A stretch of 51,849 nucleotides of DNA from contig JAFWEY010000142.1 in assembly GCA_017512675.1 (NCBI GenBank), forward strand, positions 1 to 51,849, written 5' to 3'. A program made the position numbers and the translations under genes. The notes beneath the pieces are model-generated. The model had not been told where the DNA came from. It did no database searches and was given only the letters and a program-made list of their open reading frames with translations. This DNA comes from Clostridia bacterium. Its GTDB lineage: Bacteria > Bacillota > Clostridia > Christensenellales > Aristaeellaceae. Positions 50,879 through 51,849 of this stretch are shown in pieces (the first letter of the stretch is position 1; every line of letters begins with the position of its first letter).

Positions 50879-51280
50879 TCAGCCCTTGATCGGTTTCATT
50901 TCGGCAGTGCAGTGCGGGCAGCGGGTTGCCTTCTCGTTGACTTCGCTCATGCAGAACGGGCAAAGGCTCTTCGGGGCTTCCGGCGCGGCCGGGGCGGGCT
51001 TCTTCAGCTTGTTGATGGCCTTGACGATCGCGAAGATGCAGACCGCGACGATCACGAAATTGATGACAGCGTTGATAAAGTTGCCGACCATGATGCTGCC
51101 GAGTTTGATTCCCGAGAAATCCGGCTGTCCGAAGATCATGCCGATCAGCGGAGTGAGAAGATCTTCCACCACGCTGGATACGATTGCGCCGAACGCGGAG
51201 GCGATCATAACGCCGACGGCCATGTCCACTACATTGCCCTTGAATGCAAAGGCTTTGAATTCCTCGATGAGCTTCTTCAT
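50879..51280 (-). CDS. mscL: Large-conductance mechanosensitive channel MscL with C-terminal zinc ribbon
   Basis: Predicted 133 residues; AAAGGAGGAGAACC precedes the start. Two membrane helices: the first contains FKGNVVDMAVGVMIASAFG, the pore-lining segment, the second ~66-90. It opens under membrane tension on osmotic downshock. After KAINKLKK the usual cytoplasmic helical bundle is replaced by a zinc ribbon with Cys 107, 110, 121 and 124 (CPFC...CPHC). Monocistronic, with its own promoter and terminator. Confidence 0.94.
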   Translation of the reverse strand: MKKLIEEFKAFAFKGNVVDMAVGVMIASAFGAIVSSVVEDLLTPLIGMIFGQPDFSGIKLGSIMVGNFINAVINFVIVAVCIFAIVKAINKLKKPAPAAPEAPKSLCPFCMSEVNEKATRCPHCTAEMKPIKG

Positions 51281-51311
51281 AAAGGTTCTCCTCCTTTAAT
51301 GATGTGAAAGC

Positions 51312-51340
51312 ATTATAGCACATAACGGGCGTTTTGAAAA
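51312..51340 (-). promoter_or_regulatory. Promoter for mscL
   Basis: On the minus strand: TTTTCA, 17-base spacer, TATAAT, about 32 bases upstream of the start codon. The -10 is perfect, the -35 poor. Confidence 0.55.
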
Positions 51341-51666
51341 GAGCAATCGGCGCATCGGGACAGTTTTTTCTTTGCGCGGAGAGAGGCCGCGTGACGGGAA
51401 CCCGGGGAAGCGGCGGGAATGTCGCCGCATCGGAAGGATCCCGGAGATTCCCATAGATAAGGAAGCAACCGGCTGATGCAGCGCTGCCCCAATCCGGAAA
51501 ACCGGCCGCGCGGGAATTATAAATGTTAAGAGTTTCGAAAGAAGAACGGAAAACTGGCGCGGAATCCCCGCAAAAACACAATATATGGAAAGATAATGTG
51601 TTTATGAGTCTATATATGGTAGAAAATGGCCGAAAAACCGGCTTGCGATTTTTTGAAAAAAAGTCC
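51341..51666. other. Intergenic region turning AT-rich before the rRNA-type promoter
   Basis: No gene. The left half is GC-rich without features. From ~51517 it becomes AT-rich with A/T tracts (GATTTTTTGAAAAAAAG just before the -35), consistent with an UP element. Confidence 0.5.
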
Positions 51667-51695
51667 TTGACAAACCGCGAGTGTTTTGATATAAT
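51667..51695 (+). promoter_or_regulatory. Consensus sigma-A promoter, probably of an rRNA operon
   Basis: TTGACA, 17-base spacer, TATAAT: perfect in both boxes, with A/T tracts upstream. The strongest promoter in the window, reading out through the right edge. Confidence 0.85.
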
Positions 51696-51702
51696 ATCAC
51701 CT

Positions 51703-51849
51703 GTTGCCGCGCGAGACACCAGTCGAACGGACAACGGAGCACCTTGAAAACGATACAGCGAGAGCAAGGAAAGAAGAAGTCAGATTCGGAGAGTTGAAGC
51801 AGCTGAGGGAGCGGAGCCGGAGCGCTTGGCGGCGCGGCGGGGAAGCGAG
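51703..51849 (+). other. Leader of a probable 16S rRNA operon, cut by the window edge
   Basis: No protein-coding signal. CACCTTGAAAAC (51740-51751) and the purine-rich GAGAGCAAGGAAAGAAGAAG that follows resemble clostridial rRNA leader/processing regions. The 16S gene itself is not reached, so this rests on promoter strength and leader style only. Confidence 0.5.

Noticed and set aside
1-51849. CRISPR arrays or tRNA genes
   Set aside because: No regularly spaced direct repeats and no tRNA cloverleaf with a GGTTCGAATCC-type arm seen on either strand by eye.

Overview
The window is one contiguous stretch of a G+C-rich genome (about 63% in a hand-counted sample line) with strong AGGAGG-type ribosome binding sites, TTGACA/TATAAT promoters, ATGA start/stop overlaps and gene neighbourhoods typical of Clostridia and related Firmicutes: asp23-amaP-DUF2273-nusB, folD-xseA-xseB-ispA-tlyA-nadK-argR-recN, FHA-ftsW-pbp, and a dnaB/dnaI-like pair. 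The absence of oxygen-dependent cobalamin enzymes and the presence of the CbiK/CbiD/CbiG route point to an anaerobe. I infer an anaerobic, probably gut or rumen-type, Gram-positive clostridial lineage; I cannot name a genus.

Layout. 1-1475 is an accessory edge: the 3' end of an AT-rich fibronectin/C39-like cysteine peptidase gene followed by an IS66 transposase remnant. 1476-7045 holds a secreted protein of unknown function, an asnA interrupted by an amber codon, and a MerR regulator next to a two-part FMN/FAD flavoprotein whose promoter carries a textbook MerR operator. 7071-12289 is cell-envelope biology (FHA protein, FtsW/RodA, penicillin-binding protein, UppP, a membrane protein). 12663-15187 has a sugar isomerase-like protein and a transaldolase on the minus strand. 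15568-26554 is a long housekeeping run from asp23 to recN, followed by a PHP-domain protein.

28024-48211 is the centrepiece: a cobalamin riboswitch followed by about 20 closely packed genes for anaerobic vitamin B12 synthesis. It opens with an exported CbiK chelatase, two exported proteins sharing a repeated unassigned module, and a BtuFCD-type importer. It continues through CbiD, CobD, CbiP, CbiA, CbiC, CbiF, CbiG, CbiH, a CbiJ-CbiE-CbiT triple fusion, CbiB, CobT, CobU, CobS, a degenerate CobU paralogue and a CobC-like phosphatase. CbiL, a cobalt transporter and an adenosyltransferase are not in the cluster. The right edge holds a primosome pair, MscL with a zinc ribbon, and a consensus promoter with a leader that looks like the start of an rRNA operon.

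The two points most worth attention are (i) four conserved genes between 2.6 and 26.6 kb broken by simple lesions: in-frame TAG in asnA, TAA in the flavoprotein and TGA in recN, and a one-base frameshift in a DUF212 gene; and (ii) the extracytoplasmic CbiK / repeated-module / importer block under a B12 riboswitch, which may be an unrecognised tetrapyrrole or cobalt acquisition system.
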